From the NCBI RefSeq assembly GCF_030014915.1, contig NZ_JAGIXS010000001.1, positions 1,674,001-1,738,000 on the forward strand: DNA of 64,000 nt. Direction: 5' to 3'. This document shows positions 24,442-32,042 of this stretch, in pieces (the first letter of the stretch is position 1; each line of letters opens with the position of its first letter). The notes beneath the pieces were generated by a model, which worked only from the letters and a program-made list of their open reading frames with translations, made no database searches and was not told where the DNA came from. The stretch is from Pelomonas sp. V22. GTDB taxonomy: Bacteria; Pseudomonadota; Gammaproteobacteria; Burkholderiales; Burkholderiaceae_C. The position numbers and the translations under genes are program-made.

Positions 24442-25452
24442 ATGCGCCCACCCGCCTGCTTGATCACCTGCCTGATCACCTGCCTGCTCGCAGCCGTTCT
24501 GCCGCTCGGTGGCTGTGCACATCACCCGGCCGAGCTGCCGAACTTCCGGCCCACGCCCCATTTCGGTGAACGCCAGCTGGAACAGCGGCTGGAGGGCGGC
24601 ATCCGCCTGCTCTACAACGCGCCGGCCCGCCTGGATCCGGCCAAGCCCACGCGCCTGATCGCCTATGCCCTGCCTAATGGCAACAGCATCGAGCAAACCT
24701 TGGGCGCCCGGCTGCAGCCGGGCATGGACTGGCACTACGACATCCAGCACATCGGTGCCCAGGTGCGGCGGCTGCGCGAAGTCAGCCCTCAGCAGAACAT
24801 CGTGCTGGTGCTGATGGAGGCCGAGGGCCGCTCCTGGCCGGCCTGGCGGCGCGCCCGCTCAGACGCGAATGAGCGCATCGCCCGTTTGATCGACGGCCTG
24901 TCCGCACCGCTGCCCGGGCCCGTGAGCATCGAGCTGATGGCACACAGCGGTGGCGGCAGTCTGATCTTCGGGCTGATGGAACAGGGCGATATCCCGGCCA
25001 GCGTCGAGCGCATTGCGCTGCTCGATGCCAACTACAACTTCGAGGCCGCGCAAGGCCATGGCCAGCGCTTGCTGGCATGGCTGGACCGCGACGCACGGCA
25101 TCGCCTGATCGTCGTGGCCTATGACGACCGCCACATCGTGCTGGATGGCAAACCCGTGGTCAGCCCCACCGGCGGCACCTGGCGCGCCTCGCAGCGGATG
25201 CTGGACTTCCTCGCACCGCTGACGCCGATGGCGCGTGAGGAAGACGCCGACTGGCTGCGCCTCTCGACCAAGGAGCACCGCGTCGCCTTCTTCCTGCACA
25301 AGAACCCCGAGAACAAGATCCTGCACACCCGATTGGTTGGCGAGATGAATGGCCTGCTGATGGCCGCCACGCTGGGCCGCCCCGAGGCCGAGGCCTGGGG
25401 GCGCTTCGGCGGGCCGCAGGCCTATGACGCCTGGGTGCAGCCCCAACCCTAG
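24442..25452 (+). CDS. Lipoprotein with a serine-hydrolase-like fold
   Basis: A 336-residue protein started at the ATG at 24442, with GAGAA 6 nt upstream. The signal peptide (ITCLITCLLAAVLPLGGC) ends in the lipobox LGGC at about residue 25, so the mature protein is lipid-anchored. RLIAYALPNGNSIEQTLG and DIQHIGAQVRRLR begin the fold; LMAHSGGGSLIFGLME looks like a nucleophile elbow (AHSGGG), followed by LLDANYNF, RLIVVAYDDRH and a late H in LHTRLVGEMNG-like sequence. This suggests an alpha/beta hydrolase, but triad residues beyond the serine are a guess. It is divergent from the ATP-grasp gene with only 49 bp between, so the two may share control. Confidence 0.75.
   Translation: MRPPACLITCLITCLLAAVLPLGGCAHHPAELPNFRPTPHFGERQLEQRLEGGIRLLYNAPARLDPAKPTRLIAYALPNGNSIEQTLGARLQPGMDWHYDIQHIGAQVRRLREVSPQQNIVLVLMEAEGRSWPAWRRARSDANERIARLIDGLSAPLPGPVSIELMAHSGGGSLIFGLMEQGDIPASVERIALLDANYNFEAAQGHGQRLLAWLDRDARHRLIVVAYDDRHIVLDGKPVVSPTGGTWRASQRMLDFLAPLTPMAREEDADWLRLSTKEHRVAFFLHKNPENKILHTRLVGEMNGLLMAATLGRPEAEAWGRFGGPQAYDAWVQPQP
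24461..24484 (+). repeat. 12-bp perfect tandem duplication inside the lipoprotein signal peptide
   Basis: TGATCACCTGCC occurs twice in a row and encodes LITCLITC. Gain or loss of one unit keeps the frame and would lengthen or shorten the hydrophobic core by four residues. Confidence 0.7.
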
Positions 25453-25490
25453 CCCGTTCTCGAGGCAATCAATTCAAACCAAGAGGCACC

Positions 25491-26000
25491 GTGAGCAAAA
25501 TCCTGAGCATCAAACGCAAGCTGCTGAGCCTGAAGGAAAGGCTGCAGATCCTCGACGCCGACGAACGCCTGCTTTACGAGGCGACCTGGGAGTTCGCCTG
25601 GTTCAACCCGACCTGGGTGCTGACCCGGGACGGCCGCGAAGCCGCGCGCCTCAAGCGCAGGCTGCTCAGCTGGCTGCCTTGCTGGGAGGTGCAGGCCAAT
25701 GGCTCGCCATTCCTGCTGAGGACCCGCTGGGGCTGGCGCCGGCGCGTGCAGGTGCAGGGCGGCCCCTTGGACGGCGCCGAGCTCCGCGGCGGCCTGCTCG
25801 ACATGAGCTTCGAACTGGAGCGCAGCGGCCGCATCCTGGCCCGGGCCGACGCCAAATGGCTGTCGCTGCGTGAGCGCCACGTCATCGAGCTGCTGGACGA
25901 GTCGCCTGAGGCCGAGCTGCTCACGGCCGTCATGATGGTCACCGTGCTGCTGCAGAAGTCCGAGAGCGCCAGCAGCAGCGCCGCATCAGCAGCCACCTGA
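25491..26000 (+). CDS. LURP-one-related (tubby-like fold) protein
   Basis: A 169-residue protein from a GTG at 25491 with GAGG 4 nt upstream; it lies 38 bp after the lipoprotein gene in the same direction. The pattern of short strands (KLLSLKERLQILDADERLLYEA in parts, TWVLTRDGREAARLKRRLLSW, FLLRTRWGWRRRVQVQGG, SFELERSGRILARADAKW) followed by a C-terminal helix (ELLTAVMMVTVLLQK) is that of LURP-one/DUF567 proteins such as YxjI, a twelve-strand barrel around a central helix. The molecular role in bacteria is unknown; a membrane- or lipid-associated function is often supposed. The tail is Ser/Ala-rich. Confidence 0.75.
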   Translation: MSKILSIKRKLLSLKERLQILDADERLLYEATWEFAWFNPTWVLTRDGREAARLKRRLLSWLPCWEVQANGSPFLLRTRWGWRRRVQVQGGPLDGAELRGGLLDMSFELERSGRILARADAKWLSLRERHVIELLDESPEAELLTAVMMVTVLLQKSESASSSAASAAT

Positions 26001-26106
26001 GGCCGGGCCAGCGCAGCTTTGCGTAGTTTTCAATCGGATACAGCATTCGCGCCGCAAGCCTATAGGCTGGAAGCCTTCTCATCACGGTGCAGAGCACAGC
26101 AGAGAC

Positions 26107-26487
26107 ATGAAGGCGCCGATACAAAGCATTTGCTCTAGCGCAGCGATGGCCTGCCTGCTCGCAGGCTGCGCCGCCCTGCCATCACCCGGCCCGGCCCCGC
26201 ACCCAGTGGCGCCGATGAGCGGGCAGCAGCAGATCGACGCCGCCCGCCAGGCCGAGTTCGACAAAAGCCTCTCGGCCTGGCGCGGCGCGCCGGTGCAGGA
26301 GCTGCGTGCCAAGCTAGGCGCGCCATCGGCCGTCTATCCGCAGCGAGATGGCTCCAGCATCTATGTCTATGCCAAGTCGGCCAAGCTGACGGGAGCCAAG
26401 GGCCCGGTCGACTTCCAGTGCGTGGTGCGCTACCTGATCGATGGCCGCAGCCAGCGCGTCAGCGGGCTTGAGGTGGAAGGCTGCTGA
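26107..26487 (+). CDS. Small lipoprotein of unknown function
   Basis: A 126-residue protein with a lipoprotein signal ending in the lipobox LLAGC (Cys at about residue 21), followed by a Pro-rich spacer (LPSPGPAPHPVAP). The mature part contains FDKSLSAWRGAPVQELRAKLG-PS (read in parts) and a C-terminal beta-rich piece with two further cysteines (FQCVVRYLIDG, LEVEGC end) that could form a disulfide. The layout WxGxxxxELxxxLGxP is common to small outer-membrane lipoproteins of the SmpA/BamE-like size class, but no firm assignment is possible. It converges on the chromate transporter gene with 9 bp between. Confidence 0.8.
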   Translation: MKAPIQSICSSAAMACLLAGCAALPSPGPAPHPVAPMSGQQQIDAARQAEFDKSLSAWRGAPVQELRAKLGAPSAVYPQRDGSSIYVYAKSAKLTGAKGPVDFQCVVRYLIDGRSQRVSGLEVEGC

Positions 26488-26496
26488 GCAGACCGC

Positions 26497-27822
26497 TCAG
26501 GCCAGCAGCCGCAACGTCAGGCCCGCCAGCCCCGCGCCCAGCACCACCTCGATCACGCCGCGCTTGAAGCGGAACAGCGCCAGCGCGGCCGCCAGGCCGA
26601 TCAGGGCCGCCCCCCATTCAGAGCGCCCACCGAGGCCCTGCGGCCACAGCACGTGGTACGCAAAGAACAGCGCCAGGTTGAGGATCACGCCGACCACGGC
26701 AGCCGTGATCGCCGTCAGCGGCGCGGTGAACTGCAGCTTGCCATGCGTGCTCTCGATGAAGGGCCCGCCGAGCAGGATGAAGAAGAAGGACGGCAGAAAG
26801 GTGAAGAAGGTGACAACGCTCGCCGCGACCGCGCCTGCCAGCAGCAGGTGCTCGGGGCCGAACAAGGACTTGCTCCAGCCGCCCACAAAACCGACGAAGG
26901 ACACGACCATAATCAAGGGGCCCGGCGTGGTTTCGCCGAGCGCCAGGCCGTCGATCATCTGCGGCGCCGTCAGCCACTGGAAATGCTCGACCGCGCCCTG
27001 GTAGACGTAGGGCAGCACGGCATAGGCGCCACCAAAGGTCAGCAGCGCGGCCTTGGTGAAGAACCAGGCCATCTGCGTCAGCACGGCCTCCCAACCGAAG
27101 GCCGCGCAGAGGCCGCCGATGGCGCCTAGCCAGATCGCCACGAAAGCCAGCACCACCTGGCGCAAGCGAGCCCAGCTGAAACGGGCATGGGCCGGCGTGG
27201 GCGTGTTGTCATCAATCACCGCTGCGCCGTAACCGGCCTTGGCGGCGCCATGCCCGCCACCGCCGCGAAAGACCTCGGGCTTCAGTTTGCCGCCCACGAA
27301 GCCGATCAGGCCGGCGGCCGCCACGATCAGCGGGAACGGCAGCTGCAGCGCAAAGATCGCCGCGAAGGAGGCCGCCGCAATGGCCCAGAGCCAGCCGTTC
27401 TTCAGGGCCCTTGAGCCTATGCGCCAGGCCGCATGCAGCACCAGGGCGGTGACGGCCGGCTTGATGCCGTAGAAGACACCGGCGATCAGGGGCACCTGCC
27501 CCCAGGCCAGGTAGATCCAGGACAGGGCGATCAGGATGAACAGCGAGGGCAGCACGAACAGCGCGCCGGCCACGATGCCGCCCCAGGTTCGGTGCATCAG
27601 CCAGCCGATGTAGGTGGCCAGCTGCTGGGCCTCCGGACCCGGCAACACCATGCAGTAGTTCAGCGCATGGAGAAAACGGTTCTCCGAAATCCAGCGGCGG
27701 CGCTCGACCAGTTCTTCGTGCATCACCGCGATCTGGCCGGCCGGGCCGCCGAAGCTGATGAAGCCGAGCTTGAGCCAGAAGGCGAAGGCTTCGCGTCGTG
27801 AAGGCGCTGGCGGGCTGGACAT
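26497..27822 (-). CDS. chrA: Chromate ion transporter (CHR family, long-chain type)
   Basis: A 441-residue inner-membrane exporter started at the ATG at 27822; a much longer open frame runs antisense through the PEP-CTERM gene and is not real. Two homologous CHR halves are visible: the first has LKLGFISFGGPAGQIAVMHEE and NYCMVLPGPEAQQLATYIGW, the second TKAALLTFGGAYAVLPYV and DGLALGETTPGPLIMVVSFVG, giving about 11-12 membrane helices. ChrA proteins extrude chromate using the proton gradient; the FGG and PGP motifs known to matter are present in both halves. No chrB regulator adjoins it. No strong ribosome-binding site is seen. Confidence 0.93.
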   Translation of the reverse strand: MSSPPAPSRREAFAFWLKLGFISFGGPAGQIAVMHEELVERRRWISENRFLHALNYCMVLPGPEAQQLATYIGWLMHRTWGGIVAGALFVLPSLFILIALSWIYLAWGQVPLIAGVFYGIKPAVTALVLHAAWRIGSRALKNGWLWAIAAASFAAIFALQLPFPLIVAAAGLIGFVGGKLKPEVFRGGGGHGAAKAGYGAAVIDDNTPTPAHARFSWARLRQVVLAFVAIWLGAIGGLCAAFGWEAVLTQMAWFFTKAALLTFGGAYAVLPYVYQGAVEHFQWLTAPQMIDGLALGETTPGPLIMVVSFVGFVGGWSKSLFGPEHLLLAGAVAASVVTFFTFLPSFFFILLGGPFIESTHGKLQFTAPLTAITAAVVGVILNLALFFAYHVLWPQGLGGRSEWGAALIGLAAALALFRFKRGVIEVVLGAGLAGLTLRLLA

Positions 27823-27887
27823 GGCGGGCGAGGCATGGCGGCTGCAGGGCCGCCAGCGTAGCAGCCGCGCCTCGCCCCTTGCCCGGG

Positions 27888-28541
27888 TCAGCCTCGCTGG
27901 CGTGGGCGGCCCGCCACGCAGAGGCCGAACAGGCCCAGCCCCAGCAGGGCCGCCGTGCCGGGCTCCGGCACGGCGAAGCCACGCACCGAATCCAGGGCCG
28001 GCGCGCTGAAGCCCGCGCTCTTGCCGTTGGACGAGAACGTGAAGTAGCGCACCTCGTCGAAGCCGGCCGCATCGCTGAGCCCGATCACGCCGCCAATGCC
28101 GGCGGCGCCGAGGTCGAAGTTGCCCGAGCCGGTCATCACCGAATCGCGCCAGGTCTGCCAGTAGCCGTAGACGCGGGTGTCGAAGCCGGTGTCGGCGGCG
28201 AACTCGATGGCGGTGAGGTCGCGGTCGGTGGCTTTGATGCTCAGATAGGCATTGCTGCCGCTGGTGGCCAGGTAGTTGCCGGTGAAGGCGGCGCTGTAGC
28301 TGCCGCCGGGATCGACGCAATCGACGCCGGCGTAACCACAGCCGGCGTTGTCGCCGCTGCCGACATAGCGGAATAGCAGGCCGCCTTCCAGGTAGTCGTT
28401 GGCGAGGCCGGTGTTGAGCTCGAAGTCGGCCGCGTACTGCACGTACTTGACGGCCGAGCCGCTGCCCAAGCTCAGGGTCGGGCCGGCCAGCGCCGGCAGG
28501 GCCAGGCCAGTGAGCAGCAGGCTTGCAAGGAGTTTCTTCAT
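27888..28541 (-). CDS. PEP-CTERM sorted secreted protein
   Basis: A 217-residue exported protein. The signal peptide is MKKLLASLLLTGLALPALAG. The C-terminus is a classic PEP-CTERM signal: VPEPGTAALLGLGLFGLCVAG followed by RPRQRG (read in parts), which is recognised by an exosortase that removes it and releases or anchors the protein. The mature region is beta-rich, with DYLEGGLLFRYVGSG, CGYAGVDC and YFTFSSNGKSAGFSAPALD, and has no catalytic motif I recognise. Proteins of this class belong to exopolysaccharide or biofilm matrix systems. The gene lies 29 bp downstream of the rhamnogalacturonan lyase gene. No exosortase gene is in the window. Confidence 0.92.
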   Translation of the reverse strand: MKKLLASLLLTGLALPALAGPTLSLGSGSAVKYVQYAADFELNTGLANDYLEGGLLFRYVGSGDNAGCGYAGVDCVDPGGSYSAAFTGNYLATSGSNAYLSIKATDRDLTAIEFAADTGFDTRVYGYWQTWRDSVMTGSGNFDLGAAGIGGVIGLSDAAGFDEVRYFTFSSNGKSAGFSAPALDSVRGFAVPEPGTAALLGLGLFGLCVAGRPRQRG

Positions 28542-28570
28542 GGGGTGCTTTCGCAATTCTTCTGGGGGAC

Positions 28571-30385
28571 TCAGGGCGTGCGGATCAGGTCGACCGCGTC
28601 GTAGGCGATGCCGGGGCTCAAGTACTTGACGCCCGCCGTGCCGCTGACCGGATAGATGGTCAGGACGTTCTCGCCGACGATCAGCTCGCTGGCCGGGATG
28701 TTGTAGGTGTACAGGCGGTTGACGCCGCGGTAGGTGCCCACCGTCAGGTTGCGCGAGACCTTGGGCGTGGCCGGCGGGATGGCCGAGGTCCAGCCGTTCA
28801 CCGTCACCTGCGGCCGGGCACCGCCCATCTCGGTCGTCGTGCCTATGCGCAAGGTGTAGGGCAAGGCCTGACCCCGGCGCAGGGTGAAGCGGATCTTGAC
28901 CGCGCCGTTGACGTCCTTCCACTGGTAGGCCGCGAAGCCGGTGGCGGCGTTGGAGCTGCCGACCACGTAGTCGGGAACGATCCAGGAACTCATGCGCACA
29001 TCGGAGGGATGCATCACCGTCAGCTTGTCGCCGTTGATGAACTCGCGCGGCGTGCCGTCCCAGGTCCCGATGCGCCAGATGGCGGGCGTGGTGTCCGGGT
29101 CGCCGGTGAGGGCGAAGGCATTCAGCTGGTAGTTGGCATTGGCAGTGACGGTGACGCTGCGGCTGTCGACGGCCAGCTCGTTCTTGTAGATCGTCATCGA
29201 GTACGTGCCGGGCAGCATGCCGGTGCTGGTGAAGTGGCCGTCCACCGGGTCCACATCGGCCCAGTACTGGGCATTGGCGTTGGCAAAGCCCGCCGTGTAG
29301 GCAACGCCCGGCACGCGGCCGCTGAGGCCGGCCACGCCCACCGAGCCGCGCCCCACCGGCGGCACATAGCCGAGCAGGCCGAGCTTGCCGAACCAGCCAG
29401 TGTCGGGCGCCACCGGCGGCGTGCCGTCGGTGAACATCAGCGTGTAGCTGTTCAGCACATTGAAGCGGTAGGCCTCGGTCTGGCCCTCGCCGTAGTTGAC
29501 GATGTAGGTGATCTCGTTGTTGGTGGCCGTGATCTGGTTCAAGAGGCTGCGGTAGAAGGGGCCGCCGGAGTTGCCTTCGTTGTTGTCTCGCATGATCCAC
29601 AGGCCCACGCCGGGACCGGTGCCACCTATGTAGGACCAGTCCTTCAGCCGCATGTTCGAGTAATGCTTGGAGCGGGTCTGGCCGTAGCGGGCATCGGTGC
29701 TCGCGAAGCCGAACACGTCGCTGGCCTCGACGGCGGCATTGGTGCCGCGCAGGTCGTCGGGCCAGTAGCCATCGCTCGTGAGGCCGCCGGGCGTGCCCGC
29801 CGCCGTGCCGTTCGGCAGGGCCGCGATGGGCACGCGAACGATGTAGCGCACCAGGTTCAAGGTGTCAGGCTCGCCGGTGAAATAGGTGCCCATGTAGACA
29901 TGGGGCTGGCCGTTCTTCACCAGGTAGTAGTGGGTGAGCATGCCGGCCGCGCCACCGTCGCTGGTCAGCGTGACCTTGATGTAGTCATTGCCGGTCGCCA
30001 CGCCGCCATTGGTGGTCGAGGCCGGCGTGGCAGTGCCATTGGCGTCAACCAGTTCCACCTTCACGCCGACGATGGAGGTCGTCTTGTAGAGGTAGTCGGC
30101 GCCGCTGTTGAGCTGGGTGCCCTTGGTCTGGTCGGCGTACTGCACGCCCTTGTAGACCAGGCTGGAGATGTCCCCGGCCGATTGCGTGCTCGCGCCGTTG
30201 TCATAGCCCCGCACCTTGAACACCAGGCCGCCATTGGTGTCGATGGTGTACATCGGGCGGGCCGGGTTGTTGCTGTCGTGCGTGGTCGTGACGCTGAGGG
30301 CGGCGCTGGCGTCAAACGAAATCCCGAGCAGGGCTGCGCTGAGACCCAGCCCGGCCCAGAGGGCGGGCAGTCTGTTCATGTTCAT
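28571..30385 (-). CDS. Secreted rhamnogalacturonan lyase (polysaccharide lyase family 4)
   Basis: A 604-residue secreted enzyme predicted to cleave the rhamnose-galacturonate backbone of rhamnogalacturonan I by beta-elimination. A signal peptide (LGLSAALLGISFDASA) precedes a beta-sandwich catalytic domain (residues about 30-310, with YNIVY-like YIVNYGEGQTEAYRFNV), a fibronectin-like domain (GMLPGTYSMTIYKNELAV, about 385-460), and a C-terminal carbohydrate-binding-like domain (WRIGTWDGTPREFINGDK, about 465-604). This three-domain order is that of PL4. The start ATG at 30385 has GGAGA 6 nt upstream; a second ATG follows two codons later. It is divergent from a MFS transporter gene; an 18-bp palindrome lies between. 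Confidence 0.9.
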   Translation of the reverse strand: MNMNRLPALWAGLGLSAALLGISFDASAALSVTTTHDSNNPARPMYTIDTNGGLVFKVRGYDNGASTQSAGDISSLVYKGVQYADQTKGTQLNSGADYLYKTTSIVGVKVELVDANGTATPASTTNGGVATGNDYIKVTLTSDGGAAGMLTHYYLVKNGQPHVYMGTYFTGEPDTLNLVRYIVRVPIAALPNGTAAGTPGGLTSDGYWPDDLRGTNAAVEASDVFGFASTDARYGQTRSKHYSNMRLKDWSYIGGTGPGVGLWIMRDNNEGNSGGPFYRSLLNQITATNNEITYIVNYGEGQTEAYRFNVLNSYTLMFTDGTPPVAPDTGWFGKLGLLGYVPPVGRGSVGVAGLSGRVPGVAYTAGFANANAQYWADVDPVDGHFTSTGMLPGTYSMTIYKNELAVDSRSVTVTANANYQLNAFALTGDPDTTPAIWRIGTWDGTPREFINGDKLTVMHPSDVRMSSWIVPDYVVGSSNAATGFAAYQWKDVNGAVKIRFTLRRGQALPYTLRIGTTTEMGGARPQVTVNGWTSAIPPATPKVSRNLTVGTYRGVNRLYTYNIPASELIVGENVLTIYPVSGTAGVKYLSPGIAYDAVDLIRTP

Positions 30386-30498
30386 TGCTTGTCTCCGTCT
30401 TTTCTGCGTTAGCGCCGTGCATTCTTCGATGACGGCCGGCGCAATTTACTTGCGCCCTCTCGCCGGCGGCGCTCATCTGCATGAGCGTTTGGCAGCCA

Positions 30499-30516
30499 TG
30501 CCATATCGATATGGCA
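30499..30516. promoter_or_regulatory. 18-bp perfect palindrome between rhamnogalacturonan lyase and MFS genes
   Basis: TGCCATATCGATATGGCA is perfectly symmetric and lies 114 bp upstream of the lyase start and 98 bp upstream of the transporter start. Its position and AT-rich core fit an operator for a sugar-responsive repressor controlling both genes. The remainder of the 228-bp gap holds no gene. Confidence 0.55.
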
Positions 30517-30613
30517 GGACACAGAATCCGGATAGCTGGCCCATTCGGGATCGGCATCGATCAGGGCATCATGATCTCGCTCACGACATGCCGGCCCACG
30601 CCAACCCCCACGC

Positions 30614-31918
30614 ATGAACCGCTCCGCCCGCGCCGCCCGCCATCCGCTTTGCTGGGTGCCCTCGCTCTACCTGGCCATGGGCCTGCCCAATGTGATGGTG
30701 GGCGCGGTGGCGGCCATCCTCTACAAGAACCTCGGCATCGCCAACGAGGACATCGCGCTCTACACCTCGCAGATGTACCTGCCCTGGGTGCTGAAGCCGC
30801 TGTGGGCGCCGCTGCTGGAGCCGCTGCGCGGCCAGCGCTGGTGGATCCTGCGCATGCAGTTCCTGATGATGGCCTCGCTGGGCGCCGTGGCCTTCTGCCT
30901 GCCGCTGGAGGGCTTCTTCCAGGCCTCGCTCGCCTTCTTCTGGATCACCGGCTTTGCCTCGGCCACGCAGGACATCGTGGCCGACGGCCTCTTCATGGCC
31001 ACGATGGCGCCGCGCGACCAGGCCCGCTATGCCGGCCTGCAGGGCATGTGCTGGAACCTCGGCGCCGTGCTGGCCTCGGGCCTGCTGGTCTCGGCCACCG
31101 GCCTCTTGCACACGCGCTTCGCCCTGCCCTGGGTGCAATGCTGGATGCTGGTGATGGCGGCGGCGGCGCTGCTGATGGGCGGCTTCGGCCTCTGGCATCT
31201 GCGCATGCTGCCGACCGGAGCGCCTGCCTCGCCTGCAGCACAGGCCGGTGGCCTGCAGGGGCTGCGCGAGACCTGGGTGAGCTTCTTCAGCAAGCCGCAG
31301 ATGGCGATGATGCTGGCCGTGGTCTTCTTCTACCGCTTTGGCGAAGGCTTCATCGAGAAGTTCGGCCCGCTCTTCCTGCTCGACCCGCGCAGCGCCGGCG
31401 GCCTCGGGCTCGACAACGCCACCCTCGGCCACATCAACGGCACGGTGGGCACGCTGGCCTTCATTGCCGGCGCCCTGCTCGGCGGACTGGTGGCGGCGCG
31501 ACTCACCCTGCCCCGCGCCTTCCTGCTGCTGGCGCTGACGCTGAACCTGCCCCATGTCACCTACTTCTGGCTGAGCCAGGCAATGCCGGAGAGCCCCTGG
31601 ATGATTGCAGCGCTGGTGACGGTGGAGAAGTTCGGCTTCGGCATGGGCTCGGTCGGCCACATGCTTTACATGATGCAGCAGCTGGCGCCCGGCCCTTTCT
31701 GCACGGCCCACTACGCGATGGCGACCGGCGTGATGGCGCTGACCAAGTGGTCCACCGGCAGCCTGAGCGGCTGGGTCTGGACGGCGCTGGGCCAGGACTA
31801 CCGCCGCTTCTTCCTGCTGGTGCTGCTGTGCTCGGTGCCGCCGGTGCTGCTGGCCTGGCGAGCGCCATTCCCTCACAGGCACGACCGGCAGGAGCAGCCT
31901 CCACAAACGGAGGGATGA
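30614..31918 (+). CDS. Major facilitator superfamily transporter (AmpG-like)
   Basis: A 434-residue inner-membrane protein with about 12 hydrophobic helices. The N-terminus SLYLAMGLPNVMVGAVAAILYK (in parts), MYLPWVLKPLWAPLLEPLR and ATQDIVADGLFMATM match the AmpG-type subgroup of MFS permeases, which take up muropeptides or other oligosaccharides by proton symport. The second half keeps FFYRFGEGFIEKFGPLFLLD and HLYMMQQLAPG-like segments. Given its divergent placement from a rhamnogalacturonan lyase gene, uptake of unsaturated rhamnogalacturonan oligosaccharides is a reasonable inference. No good ribosome-binding site precedes the ATG at 30614. Alternative: a generic muropeptide permease. Confidence 0.88.
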   Translation: MNRSARAARHPLCWVPSLYLAMGLPNVMVGAVAAILYKNLGIANEDIALYTSQMYLPWVLKPLWAPLLEPLRGQRWWILRMQFLMMASLGAVAFCLPLEGFFQASLAFFWITGFASATQDIVADGLFMATMAPRDQARYAGLQGMCWNLGAVLASGLLVSATGLLHTRFALPWVQCWMLVMAAAALLMGGFGLWHLRMLPTGAPASPAAQAGGLQGLRETWVSFFSKPQMAMMLAVVFFYRFGEGFIEKFGPLFLLDPRSAGGLGLDNATLGHINGTVGTLAFIAGALLGGLVAARLTLPRAFLLLALTLNLPHVTYFWLSQAMPESPWMIAALVTVEKFGFGMGSVGHMLYMMQQLAPGPFCTAHYAMATGVMALTKWSTGSLSGWVWTALGQDYRRFFLLVLLCSVPPVLLAWRAPFPHRHDRQEQPPQTEG

Positions 31919-32042
31919 AGGCTTCAGTTTGACTGGCTTGATGCTTGATTTGTCATCGTCAAGTCAGATCATGGCCGGGCCCCGGCCTGCTGCCGCTCGC
32001 GGGGTCGTCATCTACCAGCGGCCACAGTGCCAGGAGGGTTCC

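Noticed and set aside
26497-28320. 607-codon chromate transporter with N-terminal extension
   Set aside because: The extension is antisense-like, Arg-rich and covers the PEP-CTERM gene; transporter homology starts at 27822.
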